From the NCBI RefSeq assembly GCF_002237575.1, contig NZ_CP022535.1, positions 744,001 through 808,000 on the forward strand: DNA of 64,000 nucleotides, read 5' to 3'. The DNA is from Spiroplasma corruscae. GTDB taxonomy: Bacteria; Bacillota_I; Bacilli_A; Mycoplasmatales; Mycoplasmataceae. The position numbers and the translations under genes are program-made. The notes beneath the pieces are model-generated. The model was given only the letters and a program-made list of their open reading frames with translations, ran no database searches and had not been told where the DNA came from. Shown one piece after another: positions 33,376 to 45,076 of the stretch. Every line of letters starts with the position of its first letter. The first letter of the stretch is position 1.

Positions 33376-35133
33376 TTAAATTGTTTTAAGCAAAGTATAT
33401 TGCTTAATTATTCAAGTTTTTATTTTATTTGTAATTTTATATTCTGTATTTGATAAAACTGCGACCATTATTATCAATCCTTTTAAAATTGATTGAATAT
33501 CACTAGATAACCCAATTAAGTTCAAAGCATTTTTTAGTACACTTAATGTAAATCAACCTAATACTGTTAAGAATATTCCTCCTTTACCACCTGTTAATAA
33601 TGTACCTCCCAAAACTACACAAGCAATAGCATCTAGTTCTCATGCATTACCAGCAGACGGACTAGCTGTTTGTATCCTTGAAGCATAAATTACAGATCCA
33701 ATACCTATACATAGACCTCCAAAAACATAAACAGATGTTAGTATGGTTTTAGATTTTATTCCTGAAAGTTGAGCACTTCTATAATTTCCACCAATTGCAT
33801 AAACATGTCTTCCATAAACAGTTAATCTTAAAATTACAAATGAAAGTGCTGCTAGTAAAAACATTATTCAAACTACTGCACTTAAACCTAGAAACTTTGT
33901 TTGAATTATACTGGTTAATGTTGAATTATCAAATGATTGAGATGTATTTTCAAGTAAAAATTGCGTTGCACCACGTCATACCATCATTAATATAAGTGTT
34001 ATTATAAATGATGGAAATTTAAGTACACTTACAAACAAACCTGAAATTAAACCTGAAAATCCACAAAACATTATCACCGCTAATAAAGAAATTCAGATAT
34101 TAGTCCCACCTAAAATAAGCTTTGCGGCTAATGCTGTTGCAAAAGCCATTGTAGAACCAATGGACAAATCAATACCACCAGTAAGAATTATTACAGTTAC
34201 TCCTAATGCCATACAACCAATATCAGCATTTAAATAAAGTATATTTTTTCAGTTATTAGGGGTAAAAAATCCGGGTTCAATAATACCTACAACAACTGCA
34301 AACGCCATTATTATAAATACCAATTTAATGGCATTTAAACCACCAAGAGTTTTATTAATAGCTTTTTTCTTATTTATAAAGCTAAATGCAAATTTAGTAT
34401 TTATTTTTCATGAGAATCTTTTTGAAAACTTCGTTTCTACAATTGCATTTGTTTTATCAATAACTAAATCTCTTTTTTCGATACATATATTTTTTTTATC
34501 TTGATATTCTAATGGTCCTACTGTTTTATTCTCTAAATCAATCTCAAGTTTTTTTAATTTTGTAGAATATTTATCATTTTCAAATTTATTTACCTTATCT
34601 TGATAATATTTTTTATCTAACTCCTGTATTTTTATTTTGTTTTTATCAATATCATCAAGCAAAGACTTAGTCTTTTTATATATTAAATCTAACTGTTTTT
34701 GTTTTTTCTCATTATAAATAGTTATTGATTTCTTGTTACTTATAGATCTTTTAGAGATTAACTTATCCCACTTATTTTTTTTCCTATTAATTTTATTATT
34801 AAGAGAGTTTATTTTCAAGCTCGTAGATTTAAACTTACCACTCTCTATTTCTTTTATATTTTTTTCATACTCAGTTTTTGTGATATCCAAATTCTTGAAT
34901 TTATATTCATTTAAATTTAGATAATCTTGTTTCTTATTATTAATACTTGATATTTTATTTTGTAATTTACTAATTACACTATCTCTATAAGAAGATATCA
35001 AATATACATAATCAAGTTTTTTTTCACATTTTTTTTGGAAATGTTTTTCAATAGCAATCTCTTCTGAAACTTTTTTTATATCAACATGATTTAAAACTAT
35101 TTCTTGGCTATCTTTGAATATTATTTTTTTCAT
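33376..35133 (-). CDS. RbsC-type sugar ABC permease with a large N-terminal coiled-coil extension
   Basis: 585 residues against about 320 for the family. Residues about 260-585 are a normal permease with about eight membrane segments and MALGVTVIILTGGIDLSIGS plus GRHVYAIGGN. Residues 1-255 are hydrophilic, rich in Lys, Glu, Asn and Ile, and read as long amphipathic helices with no cysteine-rich or catalytic motif. Both parts are in one frame joined through a TGA Trp (FSKRFSWKINTKF), so the fusion is real in code 4. The extension starts with its own ATG 12 bases after the ATPase stop and has no start-like break before the permease. Its role is unknown. Confidence 0.88.
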
Positions 35134-35145
35134 ACTATCAACTTT

Positions 35146-36654
35146 CTATATTGAATACTTCATTATTTCATCAGGACTTAAACTATCACCATTAATAATA
35201 TTTGTGATTTTTCCACTTTTCATTACCATTACCCTGTTACATAAACCTATAACTTCAGGTAAATCACTCGAAATTACTATTACACCTATTCCATTTCTTT
35301 TAGCTTCATATATCAAATCATATATCTCTCTTCTACTACCAACATCTACACCTCTTGTAGGCTCATCAAAAATCATTATTTTTGGTTCGGCTGCAAATGC
35401 TTTTGCTAATAGTACTTTTTGTTGATTACCTCCACTCATTGTTCCTACGAATGTTTCTGGACTTAATGTTTTAATTGACATTTTTTTTATATAGTTTCTT
35501 GCTAACTTTTTTTCTTTACTAAAATCAATAAATCCAAACCTTGATATTTTATCAAGTGAAGATAATGAAATATTTTTTCTTATTGACTCATTTAATAATA
35601 AACCATCATTTTTCCTATCTTCAGTTACATAATAAATGCCTTTTTTTATTGAACTACCGACACTTTTTAAATAAACTTGTTTATTATTTAATAAAACTTT
35701 GCCTGTTGTTATTGGATAAAATCCTATTAGTGATTTAAATAATTCTGTTCTTTGAGCACCCACTAAACCTGAGAAACCTAAAATCTCATTTTTATATAAT
35801 TTAAAATTTATATTTTTAACAAAAGAGTTTGATAATTCCTCGACTTCTAAAATAATTTCTTTGTTATCTATATGATCTTTTAGAGGATATTTTTCATTAA
35901 TTTCTCTTCCTACCATCTTACTAATTATTTCATCTTCATTTAGTTCATTTACTGTATACTCTCCAATAAAATTTCCATCTCTTATAATTGTTATAAAATC
36001 GCAGATAATAGGAATTTCCTCTAACTTATGAGAAATATAGCAAATTGCAATATCTTCTTTTTTAAGTTTTTGAATTACTTCAAACAGTACTTCAGCTTCT
36101 GACTTACTCAATGATGAAGTAGGTTCATCAAAGATAATCAACTTACTTTTTCTTAAAATAGCTTTGGCAATTTCAACCATCTGTTGTTCTGCAATAGTTA
36201 AACTGTTCATCATACTACCTAAATCTATTTCTAATCTTAGTAATTTAAATATCTCTTTAACTTTTTTTCTCTGTTTAGAGTAATTTATAAAACCTAAACA
36301 ACTAATCTCATGACCAGCGTATATATTATCTAAAACATTCATATCATTAAAACAAGCAATCTCTTGATGTATTATTGATATACCAATACGTTCAGCTTCT
36401 TTAACATTCTTAAAGTTATTTAGTGTCTTATTATTTCAAATCAACTCACCTGAACTTTTTTGTATTACACCACTTAATACGTTCATTAAGGTAGATTTTC
36501 CAGCACCATTTTCTCCAAGTATTCCCATTACTTTTCCATTAAAAGCTCTTAAATAAACACCCTTTAATGCATTAACATTACCAAAGTTTTTTTTGATATT
36601 TTTTAGTATCAACAATGGCTGATTTTTAATTTGATTATTAAATATATTTTCCAT
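35146..36654 (-). CDS. sugar ABC transporter ATP-binding protein (RbsA-like, two ATPase domains)
   Basis: 502 residues, normal for RbsA/MglA. First domain: GENGAGKST Walker A, SLTIAEQQMVEIAKA signature, LIIFDEPTSSL Walker B. Second domain: degenerate P-loop GLVGAQRTE as usual for this family, then VGTMSGGNQQKVLLAKAF and IMIFDEPTRGVD. Two TGA Trp. First gene of the ABC operon; the leader contains an inverted repeat. Sugar identity (ribose, galactose or a nucleoside) cannot be settled from the ATPase. Confidence 0.94.
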
Positions 36655-36669
36655 ATTACATTTATAACT

Positions 36670-36697
36670 ACTATTAAAATATAGTTATATTAATAGT
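36670..36697. promoter_or_regulatory. inverted repeat in the rbsA leader, candidate operator
   Basis: ACTATTAA and TTAATAGT arms separated by 12 bases, 16-43 bases upstream of the rbsA-like start and facing the divergent DeoR-type regulator gene. It could be the regulator's operator or an RNA hairpin. A strong GGAGGAT lies just upstream without a start codon in phase. Confidence 0.4.
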
Positions 36698-36871
36698 ATC
36701 CTCCTCTCACCTTAATATTGCCTTTTTTATTTATTTAAGTAAAATAACAATATAACAGTTTTTAATTAATTTTTTAACAATAAACTGTTGTATTAAAAGA
36801 TTCGAAAGGAAAAATAACATTTTTTTGAAAAAGTATTATTAAATTAATGTTATATTATGGTATTTTATTAA

Positions 36872-37579
36872 ATGAATAAAGAAAGATTAAATATAATATG
36901 AAATTTTTTATTAACCAAAAATACTCACACATCAAGATCTATACTAAAGTTTGCAAAAATCAACAATATAAATGAAATGACATTTAGAAGAGATTTACAT
37001 TTACTTGAAAAAAATAATTTAATAAAATTAAGTTATGGATACCTAGAGGTTATATCAACTTCGAAAAATCCAATAGAAAGTATAAAAAAAATCGATATTA
37101 AAAATATAGATTTAAAGGAAAAAGTAGCATTAGATGCTATCAACTATATTGATATTGATGATTGTATTTTTGTTGGGGCAGGTAGTACGTGCGAAATATT
37201 TACAACTAAAATTAATAAAAGCATAAATACTTTTGTCACAAACGGAATTAATATACTATGTAAGGCTTCGAAAAATAGTTTCATAAAAAACTCTGTTATG
37301 GTCGGTGGTAAGTTACTAGAATCATCAGATATAATATGCGGATCTACATCAATAAAACAAATAGAAAATTTTAGATTCGACAAAACATTTATAACAGCAC
37401 AAAGTATTGATGATAAAGGAAACGTTTATATAAATAATTATCATGAGTATGAATTTATAATTATGTTAATAAAAAACTCAAAAAAGTGTTTTTTGCTAGT
37501 AGATTCAAGTAAACTAAATCATAGCGGATTAATAAAAGTTGGTCAATTAGATTCATTTGAGAAAGTTATTGTTTATTAA
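36872..37579 (+). CDS. DeoR-family transcriptional regulator
   Basis: 235 residues. N-terminal winged helix (about 15-60, EMTFRRDLHLLEKNNLIKL), then the DeoR sugar-phosphate sensing domain: IFVGAGSTCEIF, TFVTNGINIL, VMVGGKLLESSD, FDKTFITAQSID and LLVDSSKLNHSG. Trp10 is encoded by TGA, so the true start is ATG 36872. Divergent from the ABC operon, which it probably regulates in response to a phosphorylated sugar. Confidence 0.88.
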
Positions 37580-38794
37580 AATAATTTTGAATTATACATA
37601 TTATCTTAAGATTGATTTAATTAATTAATAAAATAATTAAAAATATTTAAATTAGAACTATATTATAACGAAAGAAACTAATAACTCATATTTTAAAAAG
37701 ATTTTTCTGTTTGTCAAAATTATATTTAAAATTTGTAAATTATTAATAGTTAATTATAATAGCTTATAAGTTTTAATATTGTAAATAAAATACCATAAGT
37801 TTTAAAGAACTTTTTCTTAATTAAACAATTTAAGCTTTTGTATGATCAAAAAAATTATAGAAGTTTGCTAGTTTGTCTCTCGTTTCACAACTGTTATATC
37901 TAAATTATAATTATTAAACTCTTTTAAAAGAATACTCATTAATAATATTGTAAGTATTTATGAAAGAATTGTTTATATTAGATTTATTATTTTCTAATTT
38001 AAAACAACCCACAGGTAATAAAACTAATTATACTTTGACTGAATTTTAGACTAAGTATAGTTATTTTGTTTTTATAATTAATATTATTATTTACGGAACT
38101 TAAGTTAGAACTGAATTTATAACAAAGATTAACAATTCTTTAAAGTCTTTTTAAATTTATTTGTTCTGTATAACCATTTAAAGCAGTGTATGTTATTTTA
38201 ATTTCATCTCTCAGTAGCACTTTATTTAGATCGATACTGATCTAATTTTTTTAAACATAATATAATCACTATTTAGATAATAAAAATAAAACAAGAAATA
38301 AAAAGCGTAAAATGAAGAAAAAATTGAATATGATCATTTGAAAAATTAGTATATATTAAAGTTAATTCCAAAAAAAAATAAATCTTAGTAATATGCTAAA
38401 AAAAACTTGTCACCCCAAAATATTAATATACTTTATTAATTTATATAATTACCATTCTATTAGCTACTATAATATTTTAAATAATTAATTATAGTCAAAA
38501 ATAATATACTTTTTTTATATGCAAAAGATAGTTTTTTATATAATAAAAAATTTATACACAATTGGAGATCTAAAATTTATTAGAGATTTTGAACCAACAA
38601 CTGTATATAGAACATATTCTTTAATGTAAGACTTTAGAATTAATACGGTTCTTTTATTATCTAATAATATAATTGGTGATAAATACAAATTTCATAAAAA
38701 GATTATATATAAAACTAATTTTATTAATAAAATTAGTTTTAATAAAGATAAATAAATAATACTTAACTTTTTATTAAATAAGTGTATTAAAGAT
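37580..38794. other. 1.2-kb gene-free, probably decayed region
   Basis: No usable open frame. A protein-like stretch on the minus strand near 37990-38210 (frame fragments separated by single stops, for example ITYTALNGYTEQINLKRL) and a 36-codon plus-strand frame at 38519 look like remains of genes, but the families cannot be named. Confidence 0.4.
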
Positions 38795-38832
38795 AAAAAA
38801 ACTTTATGTCTCTATAAGCATAAAGTTTTTTA
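38795..38832 (-). terminator. intrinsic terminator of the giant lipoprotein gene
   Basis: 12-bp stem AAAAACTTTATG/CATAAAGTTTTT (38797-38808, 38819-38830) with a ten-base loop, three bases beyond the stop codon at 38835, with A/T tracts on both sides. Confidence 0.8.
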
Positions 38833-38834
38833 AT

Positions 38835-41426
38835 TTAATTTAATTCATACTTAGTAATTGCTTGACAAATATCAAAACTATTACCACTAACTCGATAATA
38901 ATACCCTTTAAAATTTTTGATATTACCACTAATAGTTACATTGGTATCTAAGTAGATTGTTTTTGTACTAATTGAACTAGTAACCATGTAATTACTTGAT
39001 ACTTTATTATATGTAAAGTATAAAATATTAGAATCTCTATTATATTTAGAGAAGTTTATTTGATAATTAGTTTGTAAACAATAATATTTACTTGAACTAT
39101 TTTTTATAGCATCTTCTTTAGTAGAAAGAATTAGATTTTCATGTTCATCAATATCAATATAATTTATATCAATACTATATTTAAGATCTAATTGACTACC
39201 ACTTTTAATTAATACATCTTTATCTAAATCATATTTAAAGATTGTTCACTCTTGTTCTTTAGCGCTATTAACTGTTAATATATATACTTGTCTATTTTTA
39301 ATTACATATTTTATTTTTTTATCACCCACTGGATAGTTAATATTATTAATGATAGTTTTACTATTATTTGTATCATTTAAATCTTGATATACTAAATCTG
39401 AACTTGATGTTGTATATACTAAATCATTATTAACAATATTAAAATCTACGATATATGATTTAAGACTTATTGTTGATAACTTTCCATTAGCAATCTTAAA
39501 TAATTTTTTATCAATTTTAGAAAAATAATATATTTTATTGTCAAAGCATTTTACATTTACTATATCTAAAGGTTCTTGAGGTAAATCATATGATTTTAAG
39601 CTTATTAAACCACTTTCATAACTTATATTTGCTACATGTACTTTTCAATCATTTGTAGTTATTAAGATATTATTATCATTTATTCTGAATACATCTTTAA
39701 TTGTGCGAACCTGTAAATTATTACTAAAGTCAATTACTTTTGCTGGTTGTACTGTATTTATATAAATTTCTAATGATGAGAATTGATTATTACTATTTTT
39801 AAATATTGTTAAATACTCTAATTTATTTGCTGATAATTGTAGTAATTTATAAAGATTTTTGCTTTTATCAAAGTTATAAGTATCATAGTTTTTACTTGAT
39901 TGAATATTATCTTTAGCTAGTGAAAACTTAAATAGTTTAGTTCCAACAAAATAATCCATATTACGATAAGTATGTTGACCATAAATATAATTAAGAGTAA
40001 CTGTCATTTGTTTATTATTTATAATATCCGAGTAACTTTCTTTATAATCAACTTCATCTTCTTTAATTTCAGTATTTAAATAAAATGATAATGTATCAGC
40101 AATAAATTCATTATCTATTTGACTATTCACAATTAATTTATTATTAGCTAGTACTCCTAAATAATTATCAATATTTAAATCATCAATCTTGATTGCTCCA
40201 TATACTTTACCTGTATAGCTGTTATAAAATGGATTGAATATTGGGTTTGATGTTTGACTTGATGAAATTAAAAATGTTCTATTACTATCATCAAATGAAA
40301 TGTCAATATTAGATTCAATAACATCCTTACTTACTTTAGTTTTATTATTTATTTCATTAATTAGTTTTTTTCTTCATTGTTCTTTGTTATCATTTGGGTT
40401 TCCATTTGTATTAGTTACAAACTTAATATCAATTGTTGAAAGATTAAATTTATCTTTATCTTTATTATTAAGAGTGAAAGTTCCTTCAAACCCATCACCA
40501 TATTTAATTGATCTACTATTATTATCAACTAAAAATCCATCTCTTTTAATATCATATTTTTTATAGACATCTTTAAAACTATCTTTGTTAGAATAATAAT
40601 CATATACTTCAGAACTTGTTAATTCTCCATATGTATTATTAATTTCATCATCTAATAAAATATCAATTCTTTTTTCTAAGTCAAAGCTCAGTTGTATGAC
40701 ACCTTTTACATCAAGAAGATAATAATTAAATCAATTAGTATCGTTATCTTTAAATGATTTATCAAAATTTAATGTTACTTTATCTCTATATTTATATTCT
40801 TGATTATTAGAGAACTGAATATTAAACCCATCTTCTTTAATTAAATTTGATATTCCAATATCGTCGATTAATTTATTATACAAAGGTGCATCATTTTGAC
40901 TTAAGTCTAATTTTCCTAAATTTTTATTTGCTTCTTGATATTTAATATTTGATTCAATTTTAGTATCACAATTAAATGTTAAATCTAAATCACTATCACC
41001 GAACTTTAGAACGAATGAATCATTATCATTAGAAATACTCAAAATACTTACTGAATATGATGTTATTTGATTATGACTGGCAATATGATTTATAAAATGA
41101 TTAATATAACCACGACTTACATTATATAAATAGATTTTTTTATCTACATAATTTTTAAATATATCATATAATTTTAAATCTTCAGGTTTAATTACTTTAT
41201 CATCACCATTTGGTTCAGTTGGAGTTTCTGGTTCAATTGGAGTTTCTGGTTCAATTGGAGTTTCTGGGTCTGTTGGAGTTTCTGGGTCTGTTGGAGTTTC
41301 TGGGTCTGTTGGTTTGGTTGGTTCATTTGTAGACACACTTTGGCCATTGTTTGTACAAGATATAACCATAATCACTGGTGTAATTAACATTATAAACATA
41401 ATAAAATAACTATAAAATTTTTTCAT
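38835..41426 (-). CDS. giant lipoprotein with Pro-Glu-Thr repeat stalk
   Basis: 863-residue surface lipoprotein; lipobox VISC (Cys24). A stalk of hexapeptide repeats (TDPETP three times, then IEPETP twice, then TEP) occupies about residues 37-72. The rest is polar. The C-terminal 300 residues show short repeating beta-strand units such as KLFKIANGKLSTISLKS and NDLVYTTSSSDLVYQD, as in propeller-like proteins. Four or more Trp are TGA. No adhesin family is recognised; a long stalked surface protein suggests attachment or host contact. A membrane protein precedes it on the same strand, separated by a terminator. Confidence 0.85.
41219..41329 (-). repeat. 18-bp tandem repeat encoding the hexapeptide stalk
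   Basis: About five to six imperfect copies of an 18-base unit encoding (T/I)(D/E)PETP. Length changes by whole units would keep the frame and change stalk length, as in other surface proteins with repeat linkers. Confidence 0.85.
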
Positions 41427-41539
41427 AATCTTTTTCCCCTACATATAAATAATTATTTTCAACAAATTACTAATATTATAAAGTAATAGTAATATAAAAA
41501 TAGATTTAATTAGAAAGTTAAAATATTTTTAAAATTATA

Positions 41540-41567
41540 AAAAAAATCTACTAATAATTAGTAGATA
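41540..41567 (-). terminator. intrinsic terminator of the 41572-42162 gene
   Basis: ATCTACTA/TAGTAGAT stem with a five-base loop (41546-41566), followed on the minus strand by an eight-base T run, a few bases after the stop codon. Confidence 0.85.
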
Positions 41568-41571
41568 ATTT

Positions 41572-42162
41572 TTACTTATATTTTGTGTTAAGTAATGATA
41601 CTCCAACGACATGTCCAATCAATCCAATTAATATTAGTGCTGCTGAAGCAATAAAGTTAGTACCTAGTTTTCATTTTTCTGTTGAGTTTGTTGGTAAAGT
41701 TTTATTTAAATCATTATTTATCATACCCATACCTGATAGAAAAATAACTGCCATTAAAGCAATCAGTACTGTAAATGCCAAATCTAATATTAATTGAATT
41801 TTATTACTTAATAAGTCATCTTTTTTAAAACTTAATGAATACAATACAATATTGTATAAAAAGTATGCTAAAGCAAAGATGAATGCAATAACTGATATTA
41901 TCACTAAATTCTTTGATAACCCATTAATTGAATTATTAGATTTGTCAAATAAATCACTAATTCCTCCAAATCCAGTAGTAACTGAATTGTTATCTAAGTT
42001 ACTAGCATCATCTTTCCCTCAACCTTTAAAAACTCGAGTAATAGTTTCTTTACCATCAGTTATAACACTACTTGTACCAATAGCTAATGCTGAAACTATA
42101 ATAAATATTAAAACAACTGCTGAATAAACTGTTCTAATTAAATATTTCTTATTTAAACTCAT
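41572..42162 (-). CDS. four-helix membrane protein, unknown function
   Basis: 196 residues: hydrophobic segments at about 8-28, 85-110, 125-147 and 168-190, with a polar loop of about 50 residues after the first (GWGKDDASNLDNNSVTTGFG). AAGGAATGGAAATT precedes the ATG. Two TGA Trp. No recognised family. The loop is outside if the N-terminus is in. It lies upstream of the giant lipoprotein but has its own terminator. Confidence 0.75.
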
Positions 42163-42454
42163 AATTTCCATTCCTTCTAGTAAAGCTAAACTTTACGTAT
42201 AGAAATTATACACATATAAATTTTTATATTATAAATACTAAAATGGTTTTTAATATTAAAAATATTTTACTCTTATAAGTTATTATTAGTTTATTAAATC
42301 ACCACAATAATATAACTAAGTTGTTAAATTAGATACTTTAATTGCACTATTTAAATACAAAAAATTCTTTTTATATTAAAATATTACCTTAGTTATTAAA
42401 TTTATAGTTGATTTTTCAAATTATTATTAATGAATTTAGTTGTTGACCCAAGAA
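42163..42454. other. intergenic stretch
   Basis: A+T-rich, no open frame; it contains the promoter side of the membrane protein gene and the tail of the fructose PTS transcript. Nothing else seen. Confidence 0.5.
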
Positions 42455-42482
42455 TTAAAAAACCTAATAATAATATTAGGTT
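42455..42482 (-). terminator. intrinsic terminator of the fructose-type PTS gene
   Basis: AACCTAATA/TATTAGGTT inverted repeat with a very short loop (42461-42482), followed on the minus strand by a T run; seven bases after the stop codon at 42490. Confidence 0.8.
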
Positions 42483-42489
42483 AATGATA

Positions 42490-44910
42490 TTAATTTACTC
42501 TATTGCTAAACTCTTTAACATATTTAATGTGCAAATCTATTTTTTTATTTAGGTATTGGTCTTTATAATTTTTTATAATATCATTTTTTTGTTTTTTGAA
42601 TAACTTATTGATTTCTTTTTTATCTGAACTATTGTAAACAGTAATTTGTGTTAACTCTTTTAATTTATTAGCTTTATTTGTTTTTATATCTAAAAAATAT
42701 TTTTTTGTATTTGGTTTTTCACTTACTGTATGATTTTTATCATTAACTTTTATTTCATTAAACGCTGTTTTAGCAACTAATAATTTGTTTTTTAATTCAA
42801 GTTCTTTGTCAGCAAGTTTTTTATATAATTTATCTCTATTTTTAGCATCATTATTTTTTTTGTCAATCTTGATTTCATTTTTTATTTCTAAGAATAATTC
42901 ATTATAATCACTTTTTGTTTTTTCAGTATACATTACATATGCTTCTTTTAAAGAACCGATTGTACCTTTTTCAGATAATAATCAGAACCCATATAAGAAA
43001 CCGGTTAATAAAGTACCACAAGCAATTGCTATTAGGAATATTACTGTTTGTTGTCCGTAAGGAACTGCACCAAGTATTGCTACAATTGGTCCACCATGAC
43101 CTGCGTTATCTTGGATTCTAAATGAACCAGCTATTCCACCAGCTAATGCTCCACCAAGTACATTACAAGTAATAGCTCTCTTTGGGTCTCTTATTGCAAA
43201 TGGAATTGCACCTTCTGATATACCAATCATACCCATTATGAAGGCACTTGCTCCCATTGATCTTTCTTGCTCATCAAAGAATCTTCTAAATAATAATGAT
43301 GTTAATCCCATTCCAAGTGGTGCTACAGGTATTCCTGCTGCTAATGCTCCCATTGGTTCTGCAATAGGATGCTCAGAGTTTGATAGTAAAGCAACGCAAG
43401 TAACAAAGGCAATTTTATTAATTGGTCCTCCCATATCAAATGCTGCCATTGTTCCAAGTATAACACCAAGCCCTAAACCAAGCCCTAAACCTATTGTTTC
43501 AGAACTATATGCTTTTGAAATAGCGTTTGAGAATTGTTCCATTACTCATCCAATTGGTCCACCAATTACATAAATGAATAATACAGATATTCCAACACCT
43601 CCGACAATTGGTATGAAGAATATTGGCATAGCCGCTTTTAATGATTTAGGTACTTTTCAAGTATTTACTCATCTTGTGAAGTAACCTATTAAAAGTCCAG
43701 CAACAATTGCTCCAATAAATCCCATTGGAGTTCTAACATCAGGCATACCAGGTAATGGCATAAAGAATGATGAATTATTTCCAATATACCCACCTACTAA
43801 TGCAGGTGCTATTGCAGCTCTACCACCAATTGAGTTTGCTATAAAAGCTGCTAATATTGGTATCATTAATGCAAATGCTGCTGATCCAATTTTATCCATT
43901 ACTGCTAATGGGTTTCATGGATATGCATCATTTGGTCCTGATGTTCCAGCCGATGGACCTCATATTGCTTTTGCAATACCTAATGAAGCTGCTAAACATA
44001 TACCACCCAAAATAATTATTGGAATCATATAACTTATACCTGCTAGGATATGTTTAATTACTCCTTGATTTTGTTTATAAACACCATTTTTATTACTAAA
44101 TTCTCCACTTGCTTCATTATAGATTTTCGCATTTGCTAATGCTTCATCTAAAAGTTTTAACGGATCTTTAACTGCTTTTGCTATTTTTGATTCAAATAGT
44201 TTTTTACCAGCAAATCTTGATTTATCAACGTTTGTATCTGTAGCAATAATTACTAAATCAGCTTCTTCAATTTCTTTTGGGGTAAGTTTTGTACCAATAC
44301 CTTTAGAACCTTGAGTTTCAACTCTAATTTTGTGTCCTTCATTTGTATATTTTTCTAATAATCTTTCTTCTGCAATATATGTATGGGCTACACCTACAAC
44401 ACAGGCTGTTACTGCTACAATATTTAATTTATGTTTATTTTTTTTAATTACTTTTTTAGCACCCAATCCTTCATAACCTTTAACTAGAACTTTTTTTAAT
44501 TCATTCGGATCTTTTGCAATAATAAAATCCTTTTTAAAGTCTTCTTTTGTTAGTTTAGTTGCAATTGAACTTAATAAATTTAAATGCTCTTCATTTGCGT
44601 TATCTGGAATAATTAATGAAATTATATAACTAGTTGGTTTACCATCTAATGAATCTCATTCAATACCTATTTTGTTTTTTACAATTATAACAGAAGGTTC
44701 CTTAATATTTTTAATTTTTGCATGTGGAATTGCAAATCCATCTTCAAAACCAGTTGAAGCCTCTTTTTCTCTACTCAAGAAAGACTCGAATAAAATTTTA
44801 GAATCATCAGTTATTTTGTTCTCGAGTGCTTTTTTTGAAATAAAATTTAATAAATCAACTTTATTAATAAATTCAGTTTCAAGAAAAACATATGTATTTT
44901 TTATGTTCAT
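42490..44910 (-). CDS. fruA: PTS fructose-type transporter IIABC with C-terminal extension
   Basis: Imports and phosphorylates fructose or a related hexose. 806 residues. IIA (1-145) has its histidine in FAIPHAK (His63). IIB (about 162-265) has its cysteine in VTACVVGVAHT (Cys170). IIC (about 285-645) has GGPINKIAF and EHPIAEPMGALAAGIP. Residues about 660-806 are an added Lys/Glu/Asn-rich, coiled-coil-like tail that family members normally lack. All parts are in one frame through several TGA Trp. No fructose-1-phosphate kinase lies beside it, so the exact sugar is not fixed. Confidence 0.92.
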
Positions 44911-45011
44911 ATTTTATACCTCCCATTTAGAATATTAACACTTTTTCTAAATAATGAAATAAATATGGAAATATTTTTAAAAATAGTTTTTTCAATAAAA
45001 TGAAATAAAAA

Positions 45012-45062
45012 TACTAGAGTAAAAAAAAGCAGACCACATTTAAATGTAATCCGCAACTCTAG
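45012..45062 (-). terminator. nested hairpin terminator upstream of the fructose-type PTS gene
   Basis: On the minus strand, GCGGATTACATTT pairs with AAATGTGGTCTGC through G-U pairs that work only in that orientation, followed by eight T. An outer perfect 8-bp arm pair (ACTAGAGT at 45055-45062 and 45012-45019, read as complements) encloses the T run. It lies 100 bases upstream of the PTS start, so it either ends transcription from the decayed ATPase gene or controls the PTS leader. Confidence 0.65.
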
Positions 45063-45076
45063 TTTTTCAACTAATT

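Noticed and set aside
41219-41329. Short regular repeats as a CRISPR array
   Set aside because: Units are 18 bases without spacers and encode a Pro-rich peptide in frame.
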